From Streptomyces tagetis (GTDB taxonomy: Bacteria > Actinomycetota > Actinomycetes > Streptomycetales > Streptomycetaceae), in assembly GCF_018069565.1 (NCBI RefSeq), contig NZ_JAGPNL010000007.1:310001-374000 (forward strand): 64,000 bases of DNA, read 5' to 3'. The notes below the pieces were generated by a model. The model was not told where the DNA came from. It saw only the letters and a list, made by a program, of their open reading frames with translations, and made no database searches. The stretch's first letter is position 1, and every line of letters starts with the position of its first letter. Position numbers and translations under genes: made by a program. Below, one piece after another: positions 42,302 to 49,732 of the stretch.

Positions 42302-42661
42302 TCAGCAGGCGCAGAGGCAGAACGGGTGCCCGGCCGGGTCGGCGTAGACCCGGAAGGTGCGGGAACGGTCCTCCGCGTCCAGCGGCGTGGCGCCCAGCTC
42401 CAGCGCGGTCCGCTCGGACGCGTCCAGGTCGGTCACCGTCAGGTCGAGGTGGGCCTGCTGCGAGTGGTCGGGCGCGGGCCAGGCGGGCGGGACGTGACCG
42501 GGGGCGGCCTGGAAGGCCAGCACGCGCCCGCCGGGCAGCCGCAGGTCGATCCAGTCGTCGTCGCCCTCGACGGTCCCGCCGAGCAGCCCGGCGTAGAAAC
42601 CGGCCAGGGCGCGGGGGTCGGGACAGTCCAGGACGGTGGCACCCAGTTCGGCGACGGCCAT
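42302..42661 (-). CDS. VOC (glyoxalase-like) family protein
   Basis: This small protein of 119 residues has the two beta-alpha-beta-beta-beta modules of the vicinal oxygen chelate fold: VLDCPDPRALAGFYAGLLGG in the first half and HLDLTVTDLDASERTALELG in the second, ending YADPAGHPFCLCAC. Such proteins are glyoxalases, dioxygenases or metabolite-binding resistance proteins. GGAGGAAGTC precedes the ATG. It is divergent from the CGNR regulator across a repeat-rich operator. Confidence 0.88.
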   Translation of the reverse strand: MAVAELGATVLDCPDPRALAGFYAGLLGGTVEGDDDWIDLRLPGGRVLAFQAAPGHVPPAWPAPDHSQQAHLDLTVTDLDASERTALELGATPLDAEDRSRTFRVYADPAGHPFCLCAC

Positions 42662-42696
42662 GACTTCCTCCTCCAGGAGATGTGGATACCGAGGTG

Positions 42697-42769
42697 GTTA
42701 CCGGTTGCTGTTACCAGCAAGGTGCAGCAACCGGTAACGGTTACCGCATGGTCCCGCATCGGAGGTAAC
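42697..42769. promoter_or_regulatory. Operator region with five copies of GTTACC/GGTAAC
   Basis: A perfect 14-base inverted repeat (42697-42710 and 42725-42738) lies between the divergent VOC and CGNR genes. The hexamer GTTACC occurs at 42697, 42710 and 42740, and its complement GGTAAC at 42733 and 42764. The stretch 42733-42745 is itself a palindrome (GGTAAC-G-GTTACC). Such density suggests cooperative binding by a dimeric regulator, most simply the CGNR protein encoded alongside. Confidence 0.75.
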
Positions 42770-42778
42770 GTCGCAACC

Positions 42779-43285
42779 ATGAGTGGGAAATCGCCCGCAC
42801 CGGGAGGGCTGGCCCTGGTCGAGTCCCTGGTGAACACGCTGGACATCGAGACGGGCGCCGACTCGCTGGACACCCCCGAGGGCCGCGAGCCCTTCGGCCT
42901 GACCGAGCGGGAGACGCCGTACGCGCGCGTCCTGCGCGAATCGCTGCGGGCCACCCTGCTCGCCCACGCCGGCCACCCGCCGCACGCCCCGGTCACCCCG
43001 CTCGGCGCCCTCCTGGCCGAGGCGCCGCTGCTGGTGACGGTCGACGAGGCGGACGGCTCGGCCGCCCTCGCGCCCGCCGACGGCCGCCTCCTGCCCGCCC
43101 GGATCGCCGCCGCCGTCGCGGAGGCGCTGGTCGCGGACACCTGGACCCGGCTCAAGGCGTGCGAGGCCGCCGACTGCCACTGGGCGTACTACGACCGCAG
43201 CCCCGCCGGACGCGGGCGCTGGTGCTCGATGGCGGTGTGCGGGGCGCGCGCCAAGATGCGCCGCTACCGGGCCAGGGAGACCTGA
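42779..43285 (+). CDS. CGNR zinc-finger transcriptional regulator
   Basis: The 168-residue protein has an N-terminal ABATE-like ligand-binding region (LALVESLVNTLDIETG) and a C-terminal zinc-finger with LKACEAADCHWAYYDRSPAGRGRWCSMAVCG, where four cysteines are spaced as in CGNR proteins; the usual CGNR signature reads VCGARAK here. The family represses or senses stress-related genes. It probably binds the GTTACC repeats just upstream and controls itself and the VOC gene. Confidence 0.87.
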   Translation: MSGKSPAPGGLALVESLVNTLDIETGADSLDTPEGREPFGLTERETPYARVLRESLRATLLAHAGHPPHAPVTPLGALLAEAPLLVTVDEADGSAALAPADGRLLPARIAAAVAEALVADTWTRLKACEAADCHWAYYDRSPAGRGRWCSMAVCGARAKMRRYRARET

Positions 43286-43336
43286 TCCACACCGGGTCCC
43301 GCGCCCGGCGCGGCCGGCCGTGGTGCAGAATGCAAC

Positions 43337-43379
43337 GGACGCCGGTTCGGCCGACTGAGCCTCGGCCGAACCGGCGTCC
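43337..43379. terminator. Bidirectional terminator between CGNR and UDP-glucose dehydrogenase genes
   Basis: Perfect 18-base arms (43337-43354 and 43362-43379) with a seven-base loop lie between two converging stops. Confidence 0.9.
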
Positions 43380-43397
43380 CCCTGTGCCCCGTACCGC

Positions 43398-44741
43398 TCA
43401 GGCGGTCGGCCGCCCCATCGCGCGGTACGTCCACCCGGCCCGCCGCCAGACCCCGGGGTCCAGCGCGTTGCGCCCGTCGAGCAGCACCCGCGCCGCCACC
43501 TCGCGGCCCAGCTCCTCGGGGTCCAGCTCCCTGAACTCCCGCCACTCCGTCAGGTGCAGGACGACGTCCGCGCCCCGCACCGCCTCCAGCGCCGAGCCGG
43601 CGTAGCCGAGCGTGGGGAAGATCCGGCGGGCGTTGTCCATGCCCTTGGGGTCGTAGACGGTGACCTGGCCGCCCTGGAGGTGGATCTGCCCGGCCACGTT
43701 CAGCGCGGGCGAGTCCCGGACGTCGTCCGAGTCGGGCTTGAAGCTGGCGCCGAGCACGGCGACCCGCTTGCCCAGGAAGGGGCCGCCGCCCAGCGCCTGC
43801 CGGGTCAGCTCGACCATCTGGCCGCGCTGGCGCATGTTGATCGAGTCGATCTCGCGCAGGAAGGTCAGCGCCTGGTCCGCGCCCAGCTCGCCGGCGCGGG
43901 CCATGAAGGCCCGGATGTCCTTGGGCAGGCAGCCGCCGCCGAAGCCGATGCCGGCCCGCAGGAACTTCTTCCCGATCCGGTCGTCGTGCCCGATGGCCTC
44001 GGCCAGCTTGGCCACGTCGCCGCCGGCCGCCTCGCAGACCTCGGCCATCGCGTTGATGAAGGAGATCTTGGTGGCCAGGAAGGAGTTGGCGGAGGTCTTC
44101 ACCAGCTCGGCGGTCGGGAAGTCGGTCACGATGAACGGCGAGCCCTCGGCGACGGGCGTCGCGTACACCTCGCGCAGCAGCTTCTCGGCCCGCTCGCCGC
44201 GCACGCCGACCACGATCCGGTCCGGGTGCAGGGTGTCGTCGACGGCGAAGCCCTCGCGCAGGAACTCCGGGTTCCAGGCCAGCTCGGCGTCGTCCCCGGC
44301 CGGGGCGTGCTCGGCGAGGTAGGCGGCCAGCCGCTCGGCCGAGCCGACGGGCACGGTCGACTTGCCGACCACCAGGGCGGGTCCGTGCAGATGCGGGGCG
44401 AGGGAGGCGAGCGCGGACTCCACGTGCGACATGTCGCAGGCGTACTCAAGGTGCTTCTGCGGCGTGTTCACGCACAGGAAGTGCACGTCCCCGAAGGCCG
44501 CCACCTCGGCGAAGTCGGTGGTGAAGCGGAGCCGCCCGCTGGAGCCGTCGATGCCGGCGACGTGCCGGCGCAGCAGCTCCTCCAGCCCCGGTTCGTACAT
44601 CGGGACCTCGCCCCGCCGGAGCGTCTCGATCTTCTCGGGCACCACGTCCAGGCCCATGACCTCGAAGCCCAGCTCGGCCATGGCCGCCGCGTGGGTCGCG
44701 CCGAGGTAGCCGGTGCCGATCACGGTGATCTTGAGGGCCAT
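43398..44741 (-). CDS. UDP-glucose 6-dehydrogenase
   Basis: The 447-residue NAD enzyme oxidises UDP-glucose to UDP-glucuronate for surface polysaccharides. The NAD motif ITVIGTGYLGATHAAAMAE opens the protein. The catalytic cysteine lies in GFGGGCLPKDIRAF, and the C-terminal domain has GASFKPDSDDVRDSPAL. The length is normal for bacterial UGDH. An ATG at 44741 is used, with GGAG upstream. Neighbouring genes are not polysaccharide genes, but an LCP/GT cluster lies 5 kb away. Confidence 0.94.
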   Translation of the reverse strand: MALKITVIGTGYLGATHAAAMAELGFEVMGLDVVPEKIETLRRGEVPMYEPGLEELLRRHVAGIDGSSGRLRFTTDFAEVAAFGDVHFLCVNTPQKHLEYACDMSHVESALASLAPHLHGPALVVGKSTVPVGSAERLAAYLAEHAPAGDDAELAWNPEFLREGFAVDDTLHPDRIVVGVRGERAEKLLREVYATPVAEGSPFIVTDFPTAELVKTSANSFLATKISFINAMAEVCEAAGGDVAKLAEAIGHDDRIGKKFLRAGIGFGGGCLPKDIRAFMARAGELGADQALTFLREIDSINMRQRGQMVELTRQALGGGPFLGKRVAVLGASFKPDSDDVRDSPALNVAGQIHLQGGQVTVYDPKGMDNARRIFPTLGYAGSALEAVRGADVVLHLTEWREFRELDPEELGREVAARVLLDGRNALDPGVWRRAGWTYRAMGRPTA

Positions 44742-44849
44742 GAGTGCTCCAGACGGTGTACGGCGGACGTGCGCGCCCGAGCATATCGGGGGCCCTCAAG
44801 GCCCCCGCGCCCGGCGGCGTCACCCTGTCGTCAAGCTCACCTATCCAGG

Positions 44850-44928
44850 ACGGCGGCGGGGCTCTAAAATTTGGGTTACTTAACGGTAGTTAGCCTCAGC
44901 ATCACTGCGTTTTGGAGCGTGAGAGACC
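44850..44928 (+). promoter_or_regulatory. AT-rich upstream region of the acyl-CoA dehydrogenase gene
   Basis: The stretch 44868-44896 is clearly AT-richer than its surroundings and includes GGTTACTTAACGGTAGTTAG, a partly symmetrical sequence that may bind a TetR-type fatty-acid regulator. GAGAGA lies just before the TTG start at 44929. Confidence 0.4.
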
Positions 44929-46101
44929 TTGGCCGGATCGGCTGACTTCGACCTGTACCGCCCGTCCGAGGAGCACGACATGCTCCGCGACGCCGTCCGT
45001 TCGCTGGCCGAGGCGAAGATCGCGCCGTACGCCGCCGCGGTGGACGAGGAGGCCCGCTTCCCGAGGGAGGCGCTCGACGCCCTGACCGCCAACGACCTGC
45101 ACGCGGTGCACGTGCCGGAGGAGTACGGGGGCGGCGGCGCCGACGCGCTCGCCACGGTGATCGTCATCGAGGAGGTCGCCCGCGTCTGCGCGTCCTCGTC
45201 CCTGATCCCGGCGGTGAACAAGCTGGGCTCGCTCCCGGTCATCCTCTCCGGCTCCGAGCAGCTCAAGAAGCGCTACCTGGGGCCGCTGGCCAAGGGCGAC
45301 GCGATGTTCTCGTACTGCCTCTCCGAGCCCGACGCGGGCTCGGACGCGGCCGGCATGAAGACGAAGGCGGTCCGCGACGGCGACCACTACGTCCTGAACG
45401 GCGTCAAGCGCTGGATCACCAACGCGGGCGAGTCCGAGTACTACACGGTGATGGCGGTCACGGACCCCGAGAAGCGCTCGAAGGGCATCTCCGCCTTCGT
45501 GGTGGAGAAGGGCGACGAGGGAGTCTCCTTCGGCGCCCCGGAGAAGAAGCTCGGCATCAAGGGCTCCCCGACCCGCGAGGTCTACCTCGACAACGTCCGC
45601 ATCCCCGCCGACCGCATGATCGGCGAGGAGGGCACGGGCTTCGCCACGGCGATGAAGACGCTGGACCACACCCGCATCACCATCGCCGCCCAGGCTCTCG
45701 GCATCGCCCAGGGCGCCCTCGACTACGCCAAGGGCTACGTCCGCGAGCGCAAGCAGTTCGGCAAGCCGATCGGCGACTTCCAGGGCGTCCAGTTCATGCT
45801 GGCCGACATGGCCATGAAGATCGAGGCCGCCCGCCAGCTCACCTACGCCGCCGCGGCCAAGTCCGAGCGCGTCGCCGCCGGAGGGGGAGAAGGGGACCTC
45901 ACCTTCCAGGGCGCCGCCGCCAAGTGCTTCGCCTCGGACGTCGCCATGGAGGTCACCACGGACGCCGTCCAGCTCCTCGGCGGCTACGGCTACACCCGCG
46001 ACTACCCGGTGGAACGCCTGATGCGCGACGCCAAGATCACCCAGATCTACGAGGGCACCAACCAGGTCCAGCGCATCGTCATGGCCAGAAACCTCCCCTG
46101 A
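44929..46101 (+). CDS. Acyl-CoA dehydrogenase
   Basis: The 390-residue FAD enzyme introduces the alpha-beta double bond into acyl-CoA. The family motifs are SYCLSEPDAGSDAAGMKTKA near residue 125, KRWITNAGESEYY, RKQFGKPIGDFQGVQFMLAD, and the catalytic glutamate in QIYEGTNQVQRIVMARNL at the C-terminus. It resembles short- or branched-chain dehydrogenases. The TTG at 44929 is the only reasonable start and follows GAGAGACC. Confidence 0.93.
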   Translation: MAGSADFDLYRPSEEHDMLRDAVRSLAEAKIAPYAAAVDEEARFPREALDALTANDLHAVHVPEEYGGGGADALATVIVIEEVARVCASSSLIPAVNKLGSLPVILSGSEQLKKRYLGPLAKGDAMFSYCLSEPDAGSDAAGMKTKAVRDGDHYVLNGVKRWITNAGESEYYTVMAVTDPEKRSKGISAFVVEKGDEGVSFGAPEKKLGIKGSPTREVYLDNVRIPADRMIGEEGTGFATAMKTLDHTRITIAAQALGIAQGALDYAKGYVRERKQFGKPIGDFQGVQFMLADMAMKIEAARQLTYAAAAKSERVAAGGGEGDLTFQGAAAKCFASDVAMEVTTDAVQLLGGYGYTRDYPVERLMRDAKITQIYEGTNQVQRIVMARNLP

Positions 46102-46147
46102 CGGAACCCGGAACCACCCCTGGACCGACCACCGGCCCCGCACCCGA

Positions 46148-46178
46148 CACAGCCCCCGGCATCGCGCCGGGGGCTGTG
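46148..46178 (+). terminator. Terminator after the acyl-CoA dehydrogenase gene
   Basis: Perfect 13-base arms (46148-46160 and 46166-46178) with a five-base loop begin 46 bases after the stop. Confidence 0.85.
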
Positions 46179-46255
46179 CAAATAGAGGCCGGAGAACCAG
46201 GCCCTCAGGCCGAACCGCGCGCGGCGGGAGGTCATCGGGGCAGGGCGGGAAAGTC

Positions 46256-46453
46256 TCAGCGCCCGGAACCCCGACCGCGTCCCGCGCACCGCCGGCACTC
46301 GCACGGCGGCCAAGCACCCGTGAGCAGAGGCGGAAGGTCGTCCGTCGCGTATACGGCCCGCTCCGGCCCCCAGGTCTGCCCGGAGTCACGAGAGACCCGC
46401 ACGGTCATCAAGGGCTGGGCGCCGAAGAGTCCGACGTCTTTCCTGCGGCTCAT
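46256..46453 (-). CDS. Small hypothetical protein of the XRE/DUF6879 cassette
   Basis: The 65-residue protein starts at an ATG (46453) that overlaps the stop of the upstream small gene (ATGA). A short beta-rich core, MTVRVSRDSGQTWGPERAVY, is followed by a Cys-x-Cys pattern (WPPCECRRCAGR), a type often seen in small proteins beside Streptomyces XRE regulators. It is the last gene of the minus-strand cassette. Function unknown; zinc binding is possible. Confidence 0.65.
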   Translation of the reverse strand: MSRRKDVGLFGAQPLMTVRVSRDSGQTWGPERAVYATDDLPPLLTGAWPPCECRRCAGRGRGSGR

Positions 46454-46668
46454 GACCGGTGTGCCTTCGCCTGGTGCAGCCGCATCCGTACGTTGGCATC
46501 GGAGACGGCGCTGTAGTCGAAAAGGGAACGGGCATTCGCTCGGGCGACCGCATGAGAAAGGCAATCAGGGCAGCCGGAAATTGCCTGCGGTTCACGATCC
46601 AGTCTGCTCGGGCATGTCCCGTCAATGGGGGAATCCTCGCCGGACGGGGTTTTCCGTTCGCTCTCCAC
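46450..46668 (-). CDS. Small cysteine-containing hypothetical protein of the cassette
   Basis: The 72-residue protein has PIDGTCPSRL near its start, GCPDCLSHAVARANA in the middle and DYSAVSDANVRMRLHQAKAH at the end. Similar CxxC-helix proteins occur beside XRE/DUF397 genes. The GTG at 46668 has GGAG only two bases upstream, so the start is uncertain. It lies 38 bases after the XRE stop and overlaps the next small gene. Confidence 0.6.
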   Translation of the reverse strand: MESERKTPSGEDSPIDGTCPSRLDREPQAISGCPDCLSHAVARANARSLFDYSAVSDANVRMRLHQAKAHRS

Positions 46669-46706
46669 GACTCCATCATGGCCTCTCGGCGAGCCCGCTT
46701 GGAGTG

Positions 46707-47579
46707 TTAGTTGCGTTGACGCATAAAGCTGCCTGCGGTTTCTTCCAGGAAGGCGGAAGCGTCATCACCGGTCAATGCGTGCGACCAGAAGAGTTCGAAC
46801 AGTCCAAGGTGCTGAGTAATGTCCCGAGGGTCGCGCAGCACGACTTCACCGGAGAACAGTTCGACGGTCACGAGGCGATCGTCGTAGACCACGAAGATGT
46901 TCATCGGCGTGCCAGGTACATGTTTCCCCTGCGGGACGATCCCGATTTCGACGTTGGGCTTCCTGCTGACCTCGGCCATATGTGAGCATTGGGCCGCCAT
47001 GGCTTCGACGCTCGCCCGTTGCCACTTGACGGCCTGCTCGGTCATCAGGAAGCAGAATGAGCGCGATGCGTCGTCCAGGATGGCCTGACGGTCCATGCGT
47101 GCCTGCACCGCCCGTGCGACGTCCCTGGCCGGGTCGCTGGTCACCGTGGGCGAAAGGGTCTCGATGGCGTACTCACGCACGTGCAGCAGGCCGGTAGGGA
47201 TCGCCGGGAGGAAGTGCCGCATCACCCGCGAGGAAGACTCGAGGGAACTTAGCTCGGCCTGCTTGTGATGCAGGCCGACGCGTGCATGAGCCCGCCACGA
47301 CGCGTAGTCCACATTGGCTCGGCGTGCCAGTCGGAGAAGTTCGCCGGCCACCTCGTCAGGCACGGCGAGTGCTTTGAGGATGCGCTCGACATCGATGACC
47401 GTTGGCAGGGCGCGGCCGGTCTCGATGCGGCTGATCTTCGTTTGGCTCATGTTGCAGCGCAGCGCCAGACGTTCGCCGCTGAGCCCGGAAGCGCGGCGGA
47501 GACCCCGAAGGGCCTCCGCCAAATCCTTCCGCTCCCGTGCTTGCGTTTCAGGTTCGATAGACACTGAACGGTACGGCAC
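46707..47579 (-). CDS. XRE-family regulator with Scr1-type C-terminal domain (DUF5753-like)
   Basis: The 290-residue protein starts with an XRE helix-turn-helix (ALRGLRRASGLSGERLALRC, NMSQTKISRIETGRALP). The C-terminal ~190 residues (PTGLLHVREYAIETL; ARMDRQAILDD; FFLMTEQAVKW-like; FELFWSHALTGDDASAFLEE) are typical of the DUF5753/Scr1 sensor domain common in Streptomyces and often treated as antitoxin-like. The GTG at 47579 lies inside the DUF6879 gene, overlapping it by 32 bases; a GTG at 47564 is an alternative. Confidence 0.87.
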   Translation of the reverse strand: MPYRSVSIEPETQARERKDLAEALRGLRRASGLSGERLALRCNMSQTKISRIETGRALPTVIDVERILKALAVPDEVAGELLRLARRANVDYASWRAHARVGLHHKQAELSSLESSSRVMRHFLPAIPTGLLHVREYAIETLSPTVTSDPARDVARAVQARMDRQAILDDASRSFCFLMTEQAVKWQRASVEAMAAQCSHMAEVSRKPNVEIGIVPQGKHVPGTPMNIFVVYDDRLVTVELFSGEVVLRDPRDITQHLGLFELFWSHALTGDDASAFLEETAGSFMRQRN

Positions 47580-48084
47580 TTTCCAGCGCGAGATCCCGCC
47601 ACGCGAGATACTTGCCGATGTCCGGGTTCTGGATCAGTTCCCGGTTGATCTGCGTTCCGTCGGGACGGTAGTTGAGATGAACCACGGTCGTTTCGTCGAA
47701 CAGCCAGAAGTCCTGCTCCGGCAGTCCGAGGTTCGGCCGCTCCGTCACATCGATTATCCGGTAGTCCTCCCCGGCCGCGACATTTCCGGGGATGCACCAC
47801 TCGAACAGGTAACGGCTGTACGGCGTGAGCGGTCGACGCACGATCTTGGCGCGGGTCATCGTCCGGCCGGCCGCCGCGTGCTCACCGATCGTCTGGTGCC
47901 ATGGCGCGTTGAAGCCCTCCGGCATCGACACCCCCGCGAGGAAGTCGCGGACCGTCTCGGCCTCCGCGGGCATGGTGTAGGTCTGGTGGACTTCCAGCCG
48001 GAACGCGGAGCGCTTGAAGTCGCGGAAGTACGCCTGCCACTCGTCGCCGTCCAGCAGGACGGGGCTAGAGCCATCCACGGGCAC
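47548..48084 (-). CDS. DUF6879-family protein
   Basis: This is a 178-residue protein of a family that nearly always accompanies XRE/Scr1 regulators in Streptomyces. Landmarks are WQAYFRDFKRSAFRLEVHQTY, MTRAKIVRRPLTPYSRYLFEW, EDYRIIDVTERPNLGLPEQD and FWLFDETTVVHLNYRPDGT. The function is not known; it may be an effector or partner regulated by the XRE protein. Its start overlaps the preceding small gene and its end overlaps the XRE start, giving tight coupling. Confidence 0.82.
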   Translation of the reverse strand: MPVDGSSPVLLDGDEWQAYFRDFKRSAFRLEVHQTYTMPAEAETVRDFLAGVSMPEGFNAPWHQTIGEHAAAGRTMTRAKIVRRPLTPYSRYLFEWCIPGNVAAGEDYRIIDVTERPNLGLPEQDFWLFDETTVVHLNYRPDGTQINRELIQNPDIGKYLAWRDLALESAVPFSVYRT

Positions 48085-48283
48085 GCGCAGCCTCCTTGAG
48101 GATGTCTTCCGGGATCAGTACAACCGACTCGCCGTCCGGCGTCGGGTGGGTCACGTCGTAGCCCTGGATGGCCAACATGCCCGGTTCCCGGGTGGCGTAC
48201 ACGGTGGGGCAGTCTCCGTTCCCACACTCGTCATCGTCGCCGCTCCTGCACGGCCCGCCCGCGATCGCCCGCAGTTCGTCCAC
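48065..48283 (-). CDS. Small cysteine-containing hypothetical protein heading the cassette
   Basis: The 72-residue protein starts at a GTG preceded by GGAGGGGG. GGPCRSGDDDECGNGDCPTVY contains three cysteines, followed by YDVTHPTPDGESVVLIPEDI. Its 3' end overlaps the DUF6879 start by 20 bases. This small upstream partner of DUF6879 genes recurs in Streptomyces. Function unknown. Confidence 0.7.
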   Translation of the reverse strand: MDELRAIAGGPCRSGDDDECGNGDCPTVYATREPGMLAIQGYDVTHPTPDGESVVLIPEDILKEAARARGWL

Positions 48284-48360
48284 TGAGACCCCCTCCGGTC
48301 TGTGTCGTCGGCAAACTACGAACGGTGACACCCGTAAGGCAAGGTGGCCCCGGCGGCTAG

Positions 48361-48474
48361 TCACGAAGTCGCATAGACCCGCGCGCGCGACTCGTCAGCC
48401 GACTCTGCCTTGGTTTCCCTTCCGGATGCCATGCGCAGCGCCCGCAGCGCGGCCCCGAGCTGTGCTCTGTTCAC
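48361..48474 (-). pseudogene. Truncated XRE regulator remnant
   Basis: A GTG at 48474 overlaps the stop of the DUF6879 remnant (GTGA), just as in the intact copy. The first ~19 residues (NRAQLGAALRALRMASG) match the opening helix of an XRE protein, but the frame then diverges and stops at 48361 after 37 residues. Confidence 0.6.
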
Positions 48475-48995
48475 GCCCCGTGCTTGGCCCACCATGCGGG
48501 GAAGGGTTCCGCGTGGGCGAGTGCCGTGTCGCGGTATCCGGTGAACTCGGCCACCCGCTCCGGCTCCAGTACCTGCGAACCGAGGTACTTTCCCGTCCCG
48601 TCGTAGTTCATCACGGCCACGGACTCCGAATCGAAGCACCAGAAGTCCGGTACGCCCGCCAGGGGATTCGGTGTGTCGGTGACGTCGAGGATGAAGAACT
48701 CCTCACCGCCGGTCATGTTCTTCCGGTAGCCCCACCCGAGTTCGAAGCGGAGATAGTCCGTGAGGGGGCGCGACAGAACGTGCACCCTATAGACCCGCTT
48801 CCCCTCTTCGGTGTGGGAGCGGAGTTCCTCCACCCACCCGGCGTTGTAGTCGGCCGGCTGCGGCTCGCCCGCCAGGTAGGCGTGATACGCGTCGACGTTC
48901 CCGGAGCCGCCGTAGTCGTCCAGCGTCTCCAGACGGAAAGCCTCACGCCGGAACGAGTCGAAGAGGTCGCCGAGGGTCTTGGACGATCTACGAAG
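48471..48995 (-). pseudogene. 5'-truncated DUF6879 gene
   Basis: The reading frame is clearly DUF6879 (SSKTLGDLFDSFRREAFRLE near its start; ELGWGYRKNMTGGEEFFILD; DFWCFDSESVAVMNYDGTGK). It is open upstream but I find no ATG, GTG or TTG in frame before the sequence runs into the thioesterase terminator at 48999; the first GTG is at 48833, deep inside the domain. The gene has probably lost its 5' end. Confidence 0.65.
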
Positions 48996-48998
48996 GCG

Positions 48999-49040
48999 CC
49001 GGCCCTCGGCAGGACCTGCCGGGGGCCGGTCGCGGCCCCC
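48999..49040 (-). terminator. Overlapping hairpins after the thioesterase gene
   Basis: Arms 48999-49013 and 49015-49029 pair at 13 of 15 positions; arms 49021-49027 and 49034-49040 form a second perfect seven-base stem sharing part of the first. They lie just after the thioesterase stop. Confidence 0.7.
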
Positions 49041-49046
49041 GGAGGG

Positions 49047-49613
49047 TCAGTCCTCGTAGCCCTCCGCGGCGCGGGTGCGGCGGAGGTCCATGATGGCGCG
49101 GCGGCGGGCCAGGCGGTGGGTGCGGCGGATCTGGGCCTCCTGGTAGCGGCGCCGGTCGCGGTCGGTCTCGGGGAGGACCGGGGGGACCGAGCGGGGCTTG
49201 CCGTCGGCGTCGACCGCGGCGAAGACCAGGTAGGCCGAGCCGACCTGGGTGGCCGGGGCGGACTCGTTCCAGCGTTCGGCGAGGACCCGGACGCCGACCT
49301 CCATGGAGGTGCGGCCGGTCCAGTTGACCTGGGCCTTCACATGGACGAGGTCGCCGACGCGGACCGGTTCGAGGAAGGCCATCTCGTCCATGGACGCGGT
49401 GACGGCGGGGCCGCCGGAGTGCCGTCCGGCGACGGCGCCGGCCGCGTCGTCGACGAGCTTCATGATCACGCCGCCGTGCACCGTCCCCAGGAGGTTGGTG
49501 TCGTTGTGCGTCATGATGTGGCTGAGGGTGGTACGGGAGGCCGAGGTCGGCTTGCCCGGGATCTCCGGAACCGCCGCATGCTCGGCCGAGGCCGGGTCTG
49601 CCTGGTCTGTCAT
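49047..49613 (-). CDS. Acyl-CoA thioesterase, hotdog fold
   Basis: The 188-residue protein belongs to the YciA/BFIT type. The core motif is HIMTHNDTNLLGTVHGGVIMKLVDDAAG, with Asn, His and Asp in the expected positions, and then FLEPVRVGDLVHVKAQVNWTGRTSMEVGV. Such enzymes hydrolyse acyl-CoAs to free acids and CoA. The C-terminus is strongly basic. An ATG at 49613 is close to a GGTGGAGG; one at 49640 is also possible. Confidence 0.88.
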   Translation of the reverse strand: MTDQADPASAEHAAVPEIPGKPTSASRTTLSHIMTHNDTNLLGTVHGGVIMKLVDDAAGAVAGRHSGGPAVTASMDEMAFLEPVRVGDLVHVKAQVNWTGRTSMEVGVRVLAERWNESAPATQVGSAYLVFAAVDADGKPRSVPPVLPETDRDRRRYQEAQIRRTHRLARRRAIMDLRRTRAAEGYED

Positions 49614-49732
49614 GGCCTCCACCTTATGCCGGTCCGGCACCGCGGACGGTTTGTGTCAGCTTGGCAACAGCGGAGCCCCGGAACCCCACCGCCCCTGTCA
49701 GCGGCCCGGCCGGGGACTGCACACTGTTCCGC

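Noticed and set aside
44434..44823. Alternative frames within UDP-glucose dehydrogenase
   Set aside because: Out-of-frame Arg-rich readings of the true gene.
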